From NCBI RefSeq assembly GCF_006094435.1, contig NZ_CP034783.1, positions 3,871,001 through 3,935,000 on the forward strand: DNA of 64,000 bases, written 5' to 3'. The notes beneath the pieces are model-generated. The model saw only the letters and a program-made list of their open reading frames with translations. It was not told where the DNA came from and searched no databases. Below are positions 31,304-38,985 of this stretch, piece after piece. Each line of letters starts with the position of its first letter. Positions within the stretch are counted from its first letter, which is position 1. Origin of the DNA: Pseudomonas sp. MPC6 (GTDB lineage Bacteria; Pseudomonadota; Gammaproteobacteria; Pseudomonadales; Pseudomonadaceae). The position numbers and the translations under genes were made by a program.

Positions 31304-31975
31304 TCAGTCTGGAACCAGCTCATCGATATGCCGATAATCCGCACCCAATCCGCTCGCCAACACCTTGGCCCGCCCCAGCCGAATCGGCCCTCGCTCAATG
31401 TCGATCAACAGCCCCGGACAATCAAGGGTCGGCAACATCGTGAAGTCTTTCAATCGGCCATCGGTCACCAGCAACAGGCGCTGTCGCTCCGCCGGAAAAC
31501 GCTTCTGGCGAGCAGCCAACCAGCGTCCCGCCTCACCCAACGCGGCCAGCAATGGCGTGCCGCCGCCCGCTCCGAGGCCATCCAGCCACGTACGCAAACC
31601 GGCGGACGCCTTCAACCCCTGCACCTGCCATTTCGGCACATGGCCGCTGGCAGTCAGCAAGGCCAGGCGGGCGCGCTGGCGATAGGCGTCGTCGAACAAT
31701 TGAGCCAGCAGGCCCTTGGCATCGCTCAACGCCTGATGACGCCGGGTCGAGGCCGAGGCATCGACGATCACCAGCCACAGTTCGTGGGGGGAACGGGTAC
31801 GCAGGTGAAACAGTACATCGTCGCGCTGACGGGGGCGGCCATTGAGCAAGGTTCCAGGCCAATTGATCGAGCCGCTGCGTGCGGCGTGACGCCTGCCTTG
31901 CTTGCCGTGGTCCAACCGTCCGGCGCGGGGTCTGGCATTCGCCCCCGCGTCAGATCGAGGGCGAATGCCTAGGGC
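31304..31975 (-). CDS. chlD: vWA (ChlD-like) C-terminal part of cobaltochelatase medium subunit, expressed by -1 frameshift from chlI
   Basis: A von Willebrand A domain with MIDAS motif DASAS (in LWLVIVDASASTRRH) and TP..AL/TDG elements (GGGTPLLAAL, LLLVTDGRLKDF). It has no ATG or convincing start; the first candidate is a TTG at 31915 with no ribosome site. The frame is open back through the end of chlI and is exactly -1 relative to it. A slippery A_AAA_AAG and stem-loop lie at the junction. Slippage at AAG (codon 331 of chlI) would add 223 residues, giving a 554-aa ChlI-vWA protein, the size of a ChlD-type medium subunit. Dual products from one chlD gene have been proposed for bacterial cobaltochelatases. 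The domain is certain; expression by slippage is strongly suggested. Confidence 0.85.
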   Translation of the reverse strand, partial: ALGIRPRSDAGANARPRAGRLDHGKQGRRHAARSGSINWPGTLLNGRPRQRDDVLFHLRTRSPHELWLVIVDASASTRRHQALSDAKGLLAQLFDDAYRQRARLALLTASGHVPKWQVQGLKASAGLRTWLDGLGAGGGTPLLAALGEAGRWLAARQKRFPAERQRLLLVTDGRLKDFTMLPTLDCPGLLIDIERGPIRLGRAKVLASGLGADYRHIDELVPD

Positions 31976-31981
31976 TTTTTT
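31934..31981 (-). promoter_or_regulatory. Programmed -1 ribosomal frameshift signal (slippery site plus stem-loop)
   Basis: On the minus strand the chlI frame ends CCA AAA AAG CCC TAG, containing the canonical heptamer A_AAA_AAG (31975-31981). After a 5-nt spacer comes a perfect 11-bp stem, GGCATTCGCCC with GGGCGAATGCC (31959-31969 and 31934-31944), and a 14-nt loop. The chlI stop is inside the spacer/stem. A -1 slip continues GCC CTA GGC ATT CGC straight into the vWA frame without a stop. Confidence 0.88.
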
Positions 31982-32967
31982 GGCCAGCTCGGCACTTCAC
32001 GGCGGGCCCCGACCGGCAAGGCCTGGGCGGGCAATTCGCCCCATTGACCCTGGCCTTCCCCAGGGTTGGCTTGCTGGCCAGCCTGGGGTTGATTGTGTGG
32101 TGGCGCAGGCGGCGCCTGTTCCCGACGACGATGGCGCAGGGCGAACTCGGCAACCGCATCGATATCTTCCCCGGCGATGGCGCTCGCACCGCGCCAGGCA
32201 GCGTGGGCACGGGCTGCGCGCAACCACACCAGATCGGCGCGCAGGCCATCGACACCCGCGGCAAAACAGCGCTCGGTAATCTGTGCCAGCGCCTGATCGT
32301 CGAGGGGGATGCTTGCCAGGATGCTGCGCGCGTTCTGGCAACGCTCACGCAGGGATTGCTGCCGGCTTTCCCACTCGACGCAAAAGTGATGCGGATCGCT
32401 GTCGAAATCCAGTCGCCGGCGAATGATCTGACCCCGTTCGGCCGGCACTGTGTGGCCGCTGAGGGCGACGTTCAAACCAAAGCGGTCGAGCAATTGCGGA
32501 CGCAGTTCGCCCTCCTCCGGGTTCATGGTGCCGATCAGCACGAACTTCGCCGAATGCCGATGGGAAATGCCATCGCGTTCGATCAGGTTGGTGCCGCTGG
32601 CGGCCACGTCGAGCAACAGGTCCACCAGGTGATCGGGCAGCAGGTTGACCTCATCGACGTACAGTACGCCGCCGTCCGCCTTGGCCAGCACGCCAGGGGA
32701 GAATTGCGCGCGACCCTCGCTCAACGCGGCGTCGAGGTCGAGGGTGCCGACCAGGCGTTCTTCGGTAGCCCCCAGGGGCAAGGTGACGAATTGACCGCTG
32801 GCGAGCAGGTCCGCCAGGCCTCGGGCCAGAGTTGATTTGGCCATGCCGCGCGGGCCTTCGATCAGCACTCCGCCGATTTTCGGGTCGATGGCGGTGAGGT
32901 AGAGGGCGAGTTTCAAGTCGTCGGCGCCGACCACGGCGGAGAGTGGGAAATGCGGGGTGTCGGTCAT
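31969..32967 (-). CDS. chlI: ChlI-like AAA+ ATPase subunit of aerobic cobaltochelatase
   Basis: A 332-aa Mg-chelatase ChlI/BchI-type AAA+ ATPase. Walker A is GPRGMAKST, Walker B GGVLYVDEVNLL, sensor 1 KFVLIGTMNPEEGELRPQLLDRFGL. It follows cobN in the same operon and would energise cobalt insertion into hydrogenobyrinic acid a,c-diamide in place of CobS/CobT. The C-terminal 40 residues are Pro/Gln/Gly-rich, a linker like that between AAA and vWA parts of ChlD. The stop is reached only if ribosomes do not slip at A_AAA_AAG. Confidence 0.92.
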   Translation of the reverse strand: MTDTPHFPLSAVVGADDLKLALYLTAIDPKIGGVLIEGPRGMAKSTLARGLADLLASGQFVTLPLGATEERLVGTLDLDAALSEGRAQFSPGVLAKADGGVLYVDEVNLLPDHLVDLLLDVAASGTNLIERDGISHRHSAKFVLIGTMNPEEGELRPQLLDRFGLNVALSGHTVPAERGQIIRRRLDFDSDPHHFCVEWESRQQSLRERCQNARSILASIPLDDQALAQITERCFAAGVDGLRADLVWLRAARAHAAWRGASAIAGEDIDAVAEFALRHRRREQAPPAPPHNQPQAGQQANPGEGQGQWGELPAQALPVGARREVPSWPKKP

Positions 32968-33013
32968 CTTTAATACTCAGTCATGGTCGGTGATCCATCA
33001 GCAGCACCTTAAT

Positions 33014-33043
33014 CCCTGTGGGAGCAAGCTTGCTCCCACAGGG
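33014..33043. repeat. Perfect 30-bp palindrome, collapsed REP pair
   Basis: CCCTGTGGGAGCAAG followed immediately by its exact reverse complement, then GTTTTGCGG. It looks like the outer ends of a REP doublet fused by loss of the centre. It lies 12 bp downstream of the cobN stop codon and 46 bp upstream of chlI, so it could be a stem-loop in the operon mRNA. Confidence 0.9.
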
Positions 33044-33055
33044 TTTTGCGGCGCA

Positions 33056-36000
33056 TTAGCTGTCTTCTTCTATATCAAGCAACAAATTCTCCAGCGCCTC
33101 GCGGTACTCACCCGGCTCCTGCCACATGCCCCGCTGCTGCGCTTCCAGCAGGCGTTCGGTCATGTCGCGCAGTGCATGGGGATTGTGCTCGCGAACAAAG
33201 TCCCGGGTCGCCGGGTCCAGCAGATAAGCGTCCGCCAGCAATGCGTACTGGTGATCGTCAATCAACTGCGTCGTCGCGTCGAAAGCAAACAGATTGTCGA
33301 CCGTGGCCGCCAGTTCGAACGCGCCTTTATAGCCATGGCGCTTCACGCCGTCGATCCACTTCGGGTTGGCGGCCCGGGAACGGATCACCCGGTTCAGCTC
33401 TTCCTTCAGGGTGCGGATCTTCGGCAGGTCCGGCTGGCTGTGATCGCCGTGGTAACTGGCCGCCGGTGCGCCGCTGAGGCTTTCCACGGCAGCGAGCATA
33501 CCGCCCTGGAATTGGTAATAGTCGTTGGAATCGAGCAAGTCGTGCTCGCGGTTGTCCTGGTTTTGCAGCACCGCCTGCACCTGGCTCAAGCGCTGGGCGA
33601 ACTGTTCACGGGCGGCGGTGCCTTCGTCGGAACCGCCGTAGGCGTAACCGCCCCAGTTCAGGTAAACCTCGGCCAGGTCCTGGCGGCTTTGCCACAGGCG
33701 ACCGTCGATCGCGCCTTGCACGCCCGCGCCGTAGGCACCGGGCTTGGCACCAAAGATGCGCCAACCGGCCTGGCGTCGAGCCGTCTCTTCATCCAGACCC
33801 GACTGCAGCAGCGTTTCACGCTCGGTGCGGACCTTGGCCGCCAACGGGTTGAGGTCGTCCGGCTCGTCGAGGGCGGCGACCGCTTGCACGGCGGCGTCGA
33901 ACAGGCGGATCAGGTTGGCAAAGGCATCCCGGAAGAAGCCGGACACGCGCAAGGTCACGTCCACCCGCGGACGGTCGAGCAGACTCAGCGGCAGGATCTC
34001 GAAATCGTCGACCCGCTGACTGCCGGTGGCCCAGACCGGCCGCACGCCCATCAGCGCCATGGCCTGGGCGATGTCATCGCCGCCGGTGCGCATGGTCGCG
34101 GTGCCCCAGACCGACAGGCCGAGCTGGCGCAAGTGATCACCATGGTCTTGCAGGTGCCGTTCAAGCATCAGGTTGGCCGACTGGAAACCGATGCGCCACG
34201 CGGTGGTGGTCGGCAGGTTGCGCACGTCCACCGAATAGAAGTTGCGCCCGGTCGGCAGCACGTCCAGGCGCCCGCGGCTGGGTGCACCGCTGGGGCCGGC
34301 CATGACGAAACGACCGCTCAAGGCATCGAGCAGGCCGCGCATTTCCGCCGGGCCGCAGGCATCCAGGCGCGGCGCGACGACTTCGCGCAGGCTGTCGATG
34401 ATGGCGCTTACTTCAGACCAACCGGGACCCTGTGGAAGCTCGCTCCCACGGGGTTTTGGGTTGGCTTGAGGAGGATTCACTGTCTGCGAGATGAGTTGAG
34501 CGGCGAACAATTCCAGGCGTTCGCGTGTGTCACCGGCGGTGCGCCAGACTTCATCGGTGAGGGATTGCAGTTCAATCGGCCGCGGTCCGGTCCATGGTTC
34601 TGCCAGCGCACAATCCAGCGGATCGAACCCCAGATCGAAGGCCTTGGCCAATGCCCGCAACACACTCGATTGCGCCCCTCGCCCGTCGCCACGGGGAATT
34701 CGCAGCAGGGCCAGCAAGGTATCGATACGCAAACGCCCGGTCGGCGATTCGCCGAAAATGTGCAAGCCATCGCGGATCTGCGACTCTTTCAAGTCGCACA
34801 GGTAGGTGTCCAGACGCGGCAGCCAGATCGCCGCATCGGCATCGCTGTCGAGTTTTTCATCCAGTTGCAGTTCGCGGTCGATGTGGCTGTCGCGCACCAG
34901 TTGCAGAATGTCCCGCTGCAATTCCCGGGCGCGCCGGGGATCGAGCAATTGCGCTTCGTAATATTCGTCGGCCAGCAACTCGAGGTTGCGCAGCGGCCCG
35001 TAGGTTTCGGCGCGGGTCAGCGGCGGCATCAGGTGATCGATGATCACCGCCTGGGTACGGCGCTTGGCCTGGGCGCCTTCGCCCGGGTCGTTGACGATGA
35101 ACGGGTAGATGTTCGGCAGCGGCCCGAGCAGCGCATCCGGCCAGCACTGTTCCGACAGGCCGACGCCCTTGCCCGGCAGCCATTCAAGGTTGCCGTGCTT
35201 GCCGACATGTATCACGCCGTGGGCGCCATAGGTGTTGCGCAGCCAGAAATAGAACGCGAGATAGCCATGCGGCGGCACCAGGTCCGGGTCATGGTAGACC
35301 GCGCTCGGATCGACCTGATAGCCCCGGGCCGGTTGAATGCCGACGAAGGTCAGGCCGAAGCGCAAACCGGCAATCATCATCCGCCCGCCGCGGAACATCG
35401 GATCGCTTTCGGGGCCGCCCCAGCGTTCCAGCACGGCCTGACGGTTGGCTTCGGGGAGCGCGTCGAACATCAGACGGTAGTCGTTCAGTGCCAGGCTTTG
35501 ATGGCACGGTCGCTGGTCGAGGGTGTCGAGGTCGTTGCTGACGCCGCCGAGCAACTGCTGGATCAACGCGGTGCCGCTGTCTGGCAGTTCGGCCGGTAGC
35601 GGATAACCTTCTTTATGCAGCGCACGCAGGATGTTCAGCGCGGCGGCAGGTGTGTCGAGGCCGACCCCATTGCCGATGCGACCGTCGCGGGTCGGGTAGT
35701 TGGCCAGGATCAGCGCGATGCGTTTCTCGCCATTGGGTACCCGTGCCAGATCAATCCAGCGCCGCGCCAGTTCGGCGACGAAATCCATGCGTTCCGGTTG
35801 CGGTCGATAACACACCACGTCCGACTGACTGCGCTCGCTGCGCCAGGCCAGGTCCTTGAAACTGATCGGCCGGCTGATGATCCGTCCGTCCAGCTCCGGC
35901 AGCGCGATGTGCATCGCCAGGTCACGCGGACCGAGGCCCTGCTCGCTGGCGCGCCAGCCGGGTTCGTTGTCTTGGGCGCAAATGGCCTGAATCACTGGAA

Positions 36001-36853
36001 TGTTGCGGCGAAACGGCCGCAACTGCGGCGCTTCGGGGCTGGACTGGGCGAAACCGGTGGTGTTGAGAATCACCCCGGCAGCCACCTCATCCAGCAGGTC
36101 CTCGACCACGGCCAGGCAGCCGGGCTCTTTCAGACTGGCGACCGCAATCGGCAACGGGTTAAGCCCCGCCGCCTGCAGGCGCTGGCAGAACACATCGATG
36201 AACGCGGTGTTCGCCGCCTGCAGATGCGAGCGGTAAAACAGCACGGCCGCTACCGGTTGATCGGCCTGCCAGTCGGCTTGCCAATCCTGCAGCGCGGCGG
36301 GGCTTTGGCGTGGATGGTAGATCGCGGTGCGCGCAAGGGTCTGCGGCTCGGCCCAGGCGTAGTCGCGATCCAGCCAACGAGTGGCGAGACAGCGAAACAG
36401 ATCGAGGGCATTGGCCATGCCACCCTGCCGCAGGTAATGCCAGAGTCGGTCGCGGTCTTGCGCAACCACAGTGCTCAGGTCGCTGAGTTCCGGGTCCGGA
36501 CGGTCATCGCCCGGCACCAGGATCAGCTGCACACCGCGCCCCGACAACTCCACCAGCCGCTCGACGCCGTAACGCCAATAGGCGATGCCACCGTGCAGGG
36601 ACAGCAGAATGACCTTGGCGTGACGCAGGACCTGGTCGACATACAGGTCGACCGAGGCATGATTCTGCACCTGCATCGGGTTGGCCAGGCGCACGCTCGG
36701 GTAATCGTCCGGCAACTGCTGCGCCGCTTCGGCGAGCAGCGCCAGGCTGGAGTCGCCGCTGCACAGGATCACCAGCTCGGCGGGGGTCTGTCCAAGGTCG
36801 GCGATATTGTCATCCGACACGAAACCGCCGGGCTGGGTCCTGAGCAGGTGCAT
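33056..36853 (-). CDS. cobN: CobN, large subunit of aerobic cobaltochelatase
   Basis: A 1265-aa CobN/BchH-family protein that binds hydrogenobyrinic acid a,c-diamide and inserts Co2+ with an ATPase partner. Recognisable segments include LLSLHGGIAYWRYGVERLVEL near residue 85, RIALILANYPTRDGRIGNGVGLDTPAA, HGVIHVGKHGNLEWLPGKGVGLSEQCWPD and LNWGGYAYGGSDEGTAAREQFAQRL. The length fits the family. The start is 3 bp after the cobW stop. An odd segment, NPKPRGSELPQGPGW, is encoded by a REP-like palindrome (34428-34453), apparently an in-frame insertion in a loop. The operon lies under a cobalamin riboswitch. Confidence 0.95.
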   Translation of the reverse strand: MHLLRTQPGGFVSDDNIADLGQTPAELVILCSGDSSLALLAEAAQQLPDDYPSVRLANPMQVQNHASVDLYVDQVLRHAKVILLSLHGGIAYWRYGVERLVELSGRGVQLILVPGDDRPDPELSDLSTVVAQDRDRLWHYLRQGGMANALDLFRCLATRWLDRDYAWAEPQTLARTAIYHPRQSPAALQDWQADWQADQPVAAVLFYRSHLQAANTAFIDVFCQRLQAAGLNPLPIAVASLKEPGCLAVVEDLLDEVAAGVILNTTGFAQSSPEAPQLRPFRRNIPVIQAICAQDNEPGWRASEQGLGPRDLAMHIALPELDGRIISRPISFKDLAWRSERSQSDVVCYRPQPERMDFVAELARRWIDLARVPNGEKRIALILANYPTRDGRIGNGVGLDTPAAALNILRALHKEGYPLPAELPDSGTALIQQLLGGVSNDLDTLDQRPCHQSLALNDYRLMFDALPEANRQAVLERWGGPESDPMFRGGRMMIAGLRFGLTFVGIQPARGYQVDPSAVYHDPDLVPPHGYLAFYFWLRNTYGAHGVIHVGKHGNLEWLPGKGVGLSEQCWPDALLGPLPNIYPFIVNDPGEGAQAKRRTQAVIIDHLMPPLTRAETYGPLRNLELLADEYYEAQLLDPRRARELQRDILQLVRDSHIDRELQLDEKLDSDADAAIWLPRLDTYLCDLKESQIRDGLHIFGESPTGRLRIDTLLALLRIPRGDGRGAQSSVLRALAKAFDLGFDPLDCALAEPWTGPRPIELQSLTDEVWRTAGDTRERLELFAAQLISQTVNPPQANPKPRGSELPQGPGWSEVSAIIDSLREVVAPRLDACGPAEMRGLLDALSGRFVMAGPSGAPSRGRLDVLPTGRNFYSVDVRNLPTTTAWRIGFQSANLMLERHLQDHGDHLRQLGLSVWGTATMRTGGDDIAQAMALMGVRPVWATGSQRVDDFEILPLSLLDRPRVDVTLRVSGFFRDAFANLIRLFDAAVQAVAALDEPDDLNPLAAKVRTERETLLQSGLDEETARRQAGWRIFGAKPGAYGAGVQGAIDGRLWQSRQDLAEVYLNWGGYAYGGSDEGTAAREQFAQRLSQVQAVLQNQDNREHDLLDSNDYYQFQGGMLAAVESLSGAPAASYHGDHSQPDLPKIRTLKEELNRVIRSRAANPKWIDGVKRHGYKGAFELAATVDNLFAFDATTQLIDDHQYALLADAYLLDPATRDFVREHNPHALRDMTERLLEAQQRGMWQEPGEYREALENLLLDIEEDS
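34428..34453. repeat. REP-derived palindrome inside the cobN coding sequence
   Basis: CCCTGTGG followed by AAGCTCGCTCCCACGGGG and TTTTGGG. These are the outer ends of a REP doublet, very similar to the extragenic palindrome at 33014-33043 (both end CCCAC.GGGTTTTG). Translated on the minus strand it gives PKPRGSELPQGP with no stop. Confidence 0.7.
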
Positions 36854-36856
36854 GGC

Positions 36857-37918
36857 TTAGACGCTGAGTGCGGCGCGCAATTGCGCTTCGAGCAGCGTCG
36901 CGTCCAGTTCCTGGCCGATCAACACCAGGCGCGTGGTGCGCACTTCATCGGCGCCCCACCGACGGTCGAAATGCTTGTCGAAGCGCGTGCCCACGCCCTG
37001 GATCAGCAGGCGCATCGGCTTGCCCGGGATCGCGGCGAACCCTTTGACTCGCAGGATGCCGTGCTGGACCACCAGTTGGGTCAAGGCATCCAGCAGCAGG
37101 CTTTCGTCGGCTTGCGGCAGTTCGATGGAGATCGAATCGAAGGCGTCGTGGTCGTGATCGTCCTCGCCTTCATGGTGATGATCATGATGGCTGTGACGAC
37201 TGTCGATGTGCGCTTCGGAACCGACACCGAGGCCGATCAGTACGTCCAGCGGCAGGCGGCCGCTGCTGGCTTCGATGACTTTCACCGCGGGCGGCAGTTC
37301 TTCGGCGACTTCCAGGCGCACACGGGCCAGGTCTTCAGGGCTGATCAGGTCGGCCTTGTTGAGGATCACCAGGTCGGCGCTGGCCAGTTGGTCGGCGAAC
37401 AGTTCGTGCAGCGGCGATTCGTGGTCCAGGTTCGGGTCGAGTTTGCGCTGGGCGTCGACCTGGTCCGGGAATGCGGCGAAGGTGCCGGCGGCGACGGCCG
37501 GGCTGTCGACCACGGTGATCACCGCGTCAACGGTGCAGGCGCTGCGGATTTCCGGCCACTGGAAGGCTTGCACCAGGGGTTTTGGCAGGGCCAGGCCCGA
37601 GGTTTCGATGAGGATGTGGTCGAGGTCGCCGCGACGGGCCACCAGTTCACGCATCACCGGGAAGAATTCTTCCTGGACGGTGCAGCACAGGCAGCCGTTG
37701 GCCAGCTCGTAGACGCGGCCGTTGGCTTCTTCCTCGGTGCAGCCGATGGCGCACTGCTTGAGGATTTCGCCATCGATGCCCAGCTCGCCGAACTCGTTGA
37801 CGATCACCGCGATGCGACGGCCCTGGGCGTTGTCGAGCATGTGCCGCAGCAAGGTGGTCTTGCCCGAACCGAGGAAGCCGGTAACGATGGTGACGGGAAG
37901 TTTGGCCAGTGTTTTCAT
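36857..37918 (-). CDS. cobW: CobW, GTP-dependent metal chaperone of cobalamin synthesis
   Basis: A 353-aa CobW/COG0523 G3E GTPase. Walker A is [11 protein letters not shown], the metal-binding CxCC motif is GCLCCT, Walker B-like ILIETSGLALP and the base motif is NKAD. A His/Asp-rich stretch (HSHHDHHHEGEDDHDHD, about residues 245-262) precedes the C-terminal CobW_C domain. ATG 37918 has AAAGGG 8 bp upstream; a longer frame to 37996 lies in the riboswitch leader and is rejected. It is the first gene of cobW-cobN-chlI/D and probably delivers Co2+ to the chelatase. Confidence 0.94.
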   Translation of the reverse strand: MKTLAKLPVTIVTGFLGSGKTTLLRHMLDNAQGRRIAVIVNEFGELGIDGEILKQCAIGCTEEEANGRVYELANGCLCCTVQEEFFPVMRELVARRGDLDHILIETSGLALPKPLVQAFQWPEIRSACTVDAVITVVDSPAVAAGTFAAFPDQVDAQRKLDPNLDHESPLHELFADQLASADLVILNKADLISPEDLARVRLEVAEELPPAVKVIEASSGRLPLDVLIGLGVGSEAHIDSRHSHHDHHHEGEDDHDHDAFDSISIELPQADESLLLDALTQLVVQHGILRVKGFAAIPGKPMRLLIQGVGTRFDKHFDRRWGADEVRTTRLVLIGQELDATLLEAQLRAALSV

Positions 37919-38032
37919 CGGATGCCCTTTGGCAAGGTGGCGGGCATACGGGACGACAATCGCTGCGACGGATGCGCGCGCGGAAGAGTTCGCCACCGGA
38001 TCACCCCGCCCGGTTGTAGTGAGAATCTGTGT

Positions 38033-38216
38033 CGAGGCAGGTCTCCTGGCTGACGGTGTGCCAGTCGTTGGACTGGCGTTTGCTGCGCCTTCCCGCGAAC
38101 CCGTTGCACAGGGTTTGCAGTGGCGTGGCAGCGAACATCACCGTTCACAGTTGCGGGGGCAGCCGCGGCATCGACCGCGTTCCCTTCTTAGCTTCGGCAA
38201 ATGCCGAAGAACCTCG
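38033..38216 (-). promoter_or_regulatory. Cobalamin (AdoCbl-type) riboswitch, minus strand
   Basis: Read on the minus strand: closing stem CGAGG/CCTCG, a TTCGGC hairpin, AGAAGGGAACGCGGT, CGGCTGCCCCCGCAACTGT, GCCACTG, GGGAAGG, and the B12 box AGCCAGGAGACCTGCC. All conserved core segments are present in order. It ends 114 nt before the cobW start, so it should shut off cobW-cobN-chlI/D when cobalamin is plentiful. Confidence 0.93.
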
Positions 38217-38277
38217 AATGCGCAAGGCTACGCATGGTGTGGGGGCGGGTCAATGTCTTGTGGTCAGCCGTCAGGAC

Positions 38278-38366
38278 GCCTTCGCGGGCAAGTCGGATCG
38301 CCGCACCGCTCTCTCCTACAAGAGCGCCGCCGACCTGCAGGCGCGAGGCTCGCCCGCGAATGGAGC
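38278..38366. repeat. Degenerate REP doublet
   Basis: CCTTCGCGGGCAAGTCGGAT and GCGAGGCTCGCCCGCGAA in inverted orientation, separating the two divergent riboswitches. The centre is diverged from the other copies. Confidence 0.65.
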
Positions 38367-38434
38367 GCCTCGGTATCAAGTGAGAACCCTTGCCAATTGA
38401 CGCCCAACCCCCGCCCATGCTCTCCTACACGCCT

Positions 38435-38640
38435 TGTTACGGGTGCCCTTCACAGGGTGAAACGGGAAACCGGTGAATCATGTGCTTTACTCAAGGCCAT
38501 GTCAGTCCGGTGCTGCCCCCGCAACGGTAAGCGAGCGAAGCGTCAGATCCACTGTGCCAGCGTTCGGCATGGGAAGGTGATGCTTGCAGGTCACGGCGAA
38601 AGCCAAAGCCCCTCGTGAGCCCGGAGACCGGCCCGCAACA
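38435..38640 (+). promoter_or_regulatory. Cobalamin (AdoCbl-type) riboswitch, plus strand
   Basis: Closing stem TGTTACGGG/CCCGCAACA, then ACGGGAAACCGGTGAA, CCGGTGCTGCCCCCGCAACG, CCACTG, GGGAAGG, and the B12 box GAGCCCGGAGACCGGCC. It lies 130 nt upstream of cbtB and should repress cbtB-cbtA-cobE-cobM when cobalamin is abundant. Confidence 0.94.
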
Positions 38641-38698
38641 CAAAGTGACCATTATGCTCACTGAATAACAAACCCGCGGTGGGCGGGCGCTGTTTGAA

Positions 38699-38728
38699 CC
38701 TCTGCGTGCGCGACTCGCAGGGGTCTTC
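38699..38728 (+). terminator. Possible expression-platform hairpin of the cbtB riboswitch
   Basis: An 8-bp stem (CCTCTGCG with CGCAGGGG, one G-T pair) with a 9-nt loop is followed by TCTTCC, 59 nt after the aptamer. The U tract is weak, so it may instead be an anti-sequestering element. Confidence 0.4.
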
Positions 38729-38770
38729 CATGCGCTCTATTCACCCACTGACAGACCAGAGGGAAGCGCC

Positions 38771-38974
38771 ATGTCGATCATCAGCAGCACCGGCAGCAAC
38801 ACAGACAAGAGCACCGCCAGCAGCACCACGACCCTGACTCAACGCCTGACCGCCGCCGCCTGCGCGTCGATCCTCGGCGTGTGCCTGGTCTATTTTGCCG
38901 GTTTCTCGCACATCGAAGCGGTGCACAATGCCGCGCACGATACCCGTCACAGCGCCGCCTTCCCGTGCCATTGA
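38771..38974 (+). CDS. cbtB: CbtB, small subunit of a cobalt transporter
   Basis: A 67-aa protein with a Ser/Thr-rich N-terminus, one membrane helix (about residues 25-45, LTAAACASILGVCLVYFAGF) and a C-terminal His-containing tail (HIEAVHNAAHDTRHSAAFPCH), the standard CbtB form with a metal-binding end. GAGGGAAG precedes the ATG. It is the first gene under the plus-strand cobalamin riboswitch and is followed 11 bp later by cbtA. Confidence 0.92.
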   Translation: MSIISSTGSNTDKSTASSTTTLTQRLTAAACASILGVCLVYFAGFSHIEAVHNAAHDTRHSAAFPCH

Positions 38975-38985
38975 GACCTGCCGAC

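Noticed and set aside
31304..31915. Independent initiation of the vWA protein at TTG 31915
   Set aside because: No ribosome site precedes it, and the frame continues upstream to a perfect slippery site in the right phase, so frameshifting explains it better.
35615..38053. An 812-codon plus-strand frame
   Set aside because: Antisense to cobN and cobW and running into the riboswitch; no protein signature.
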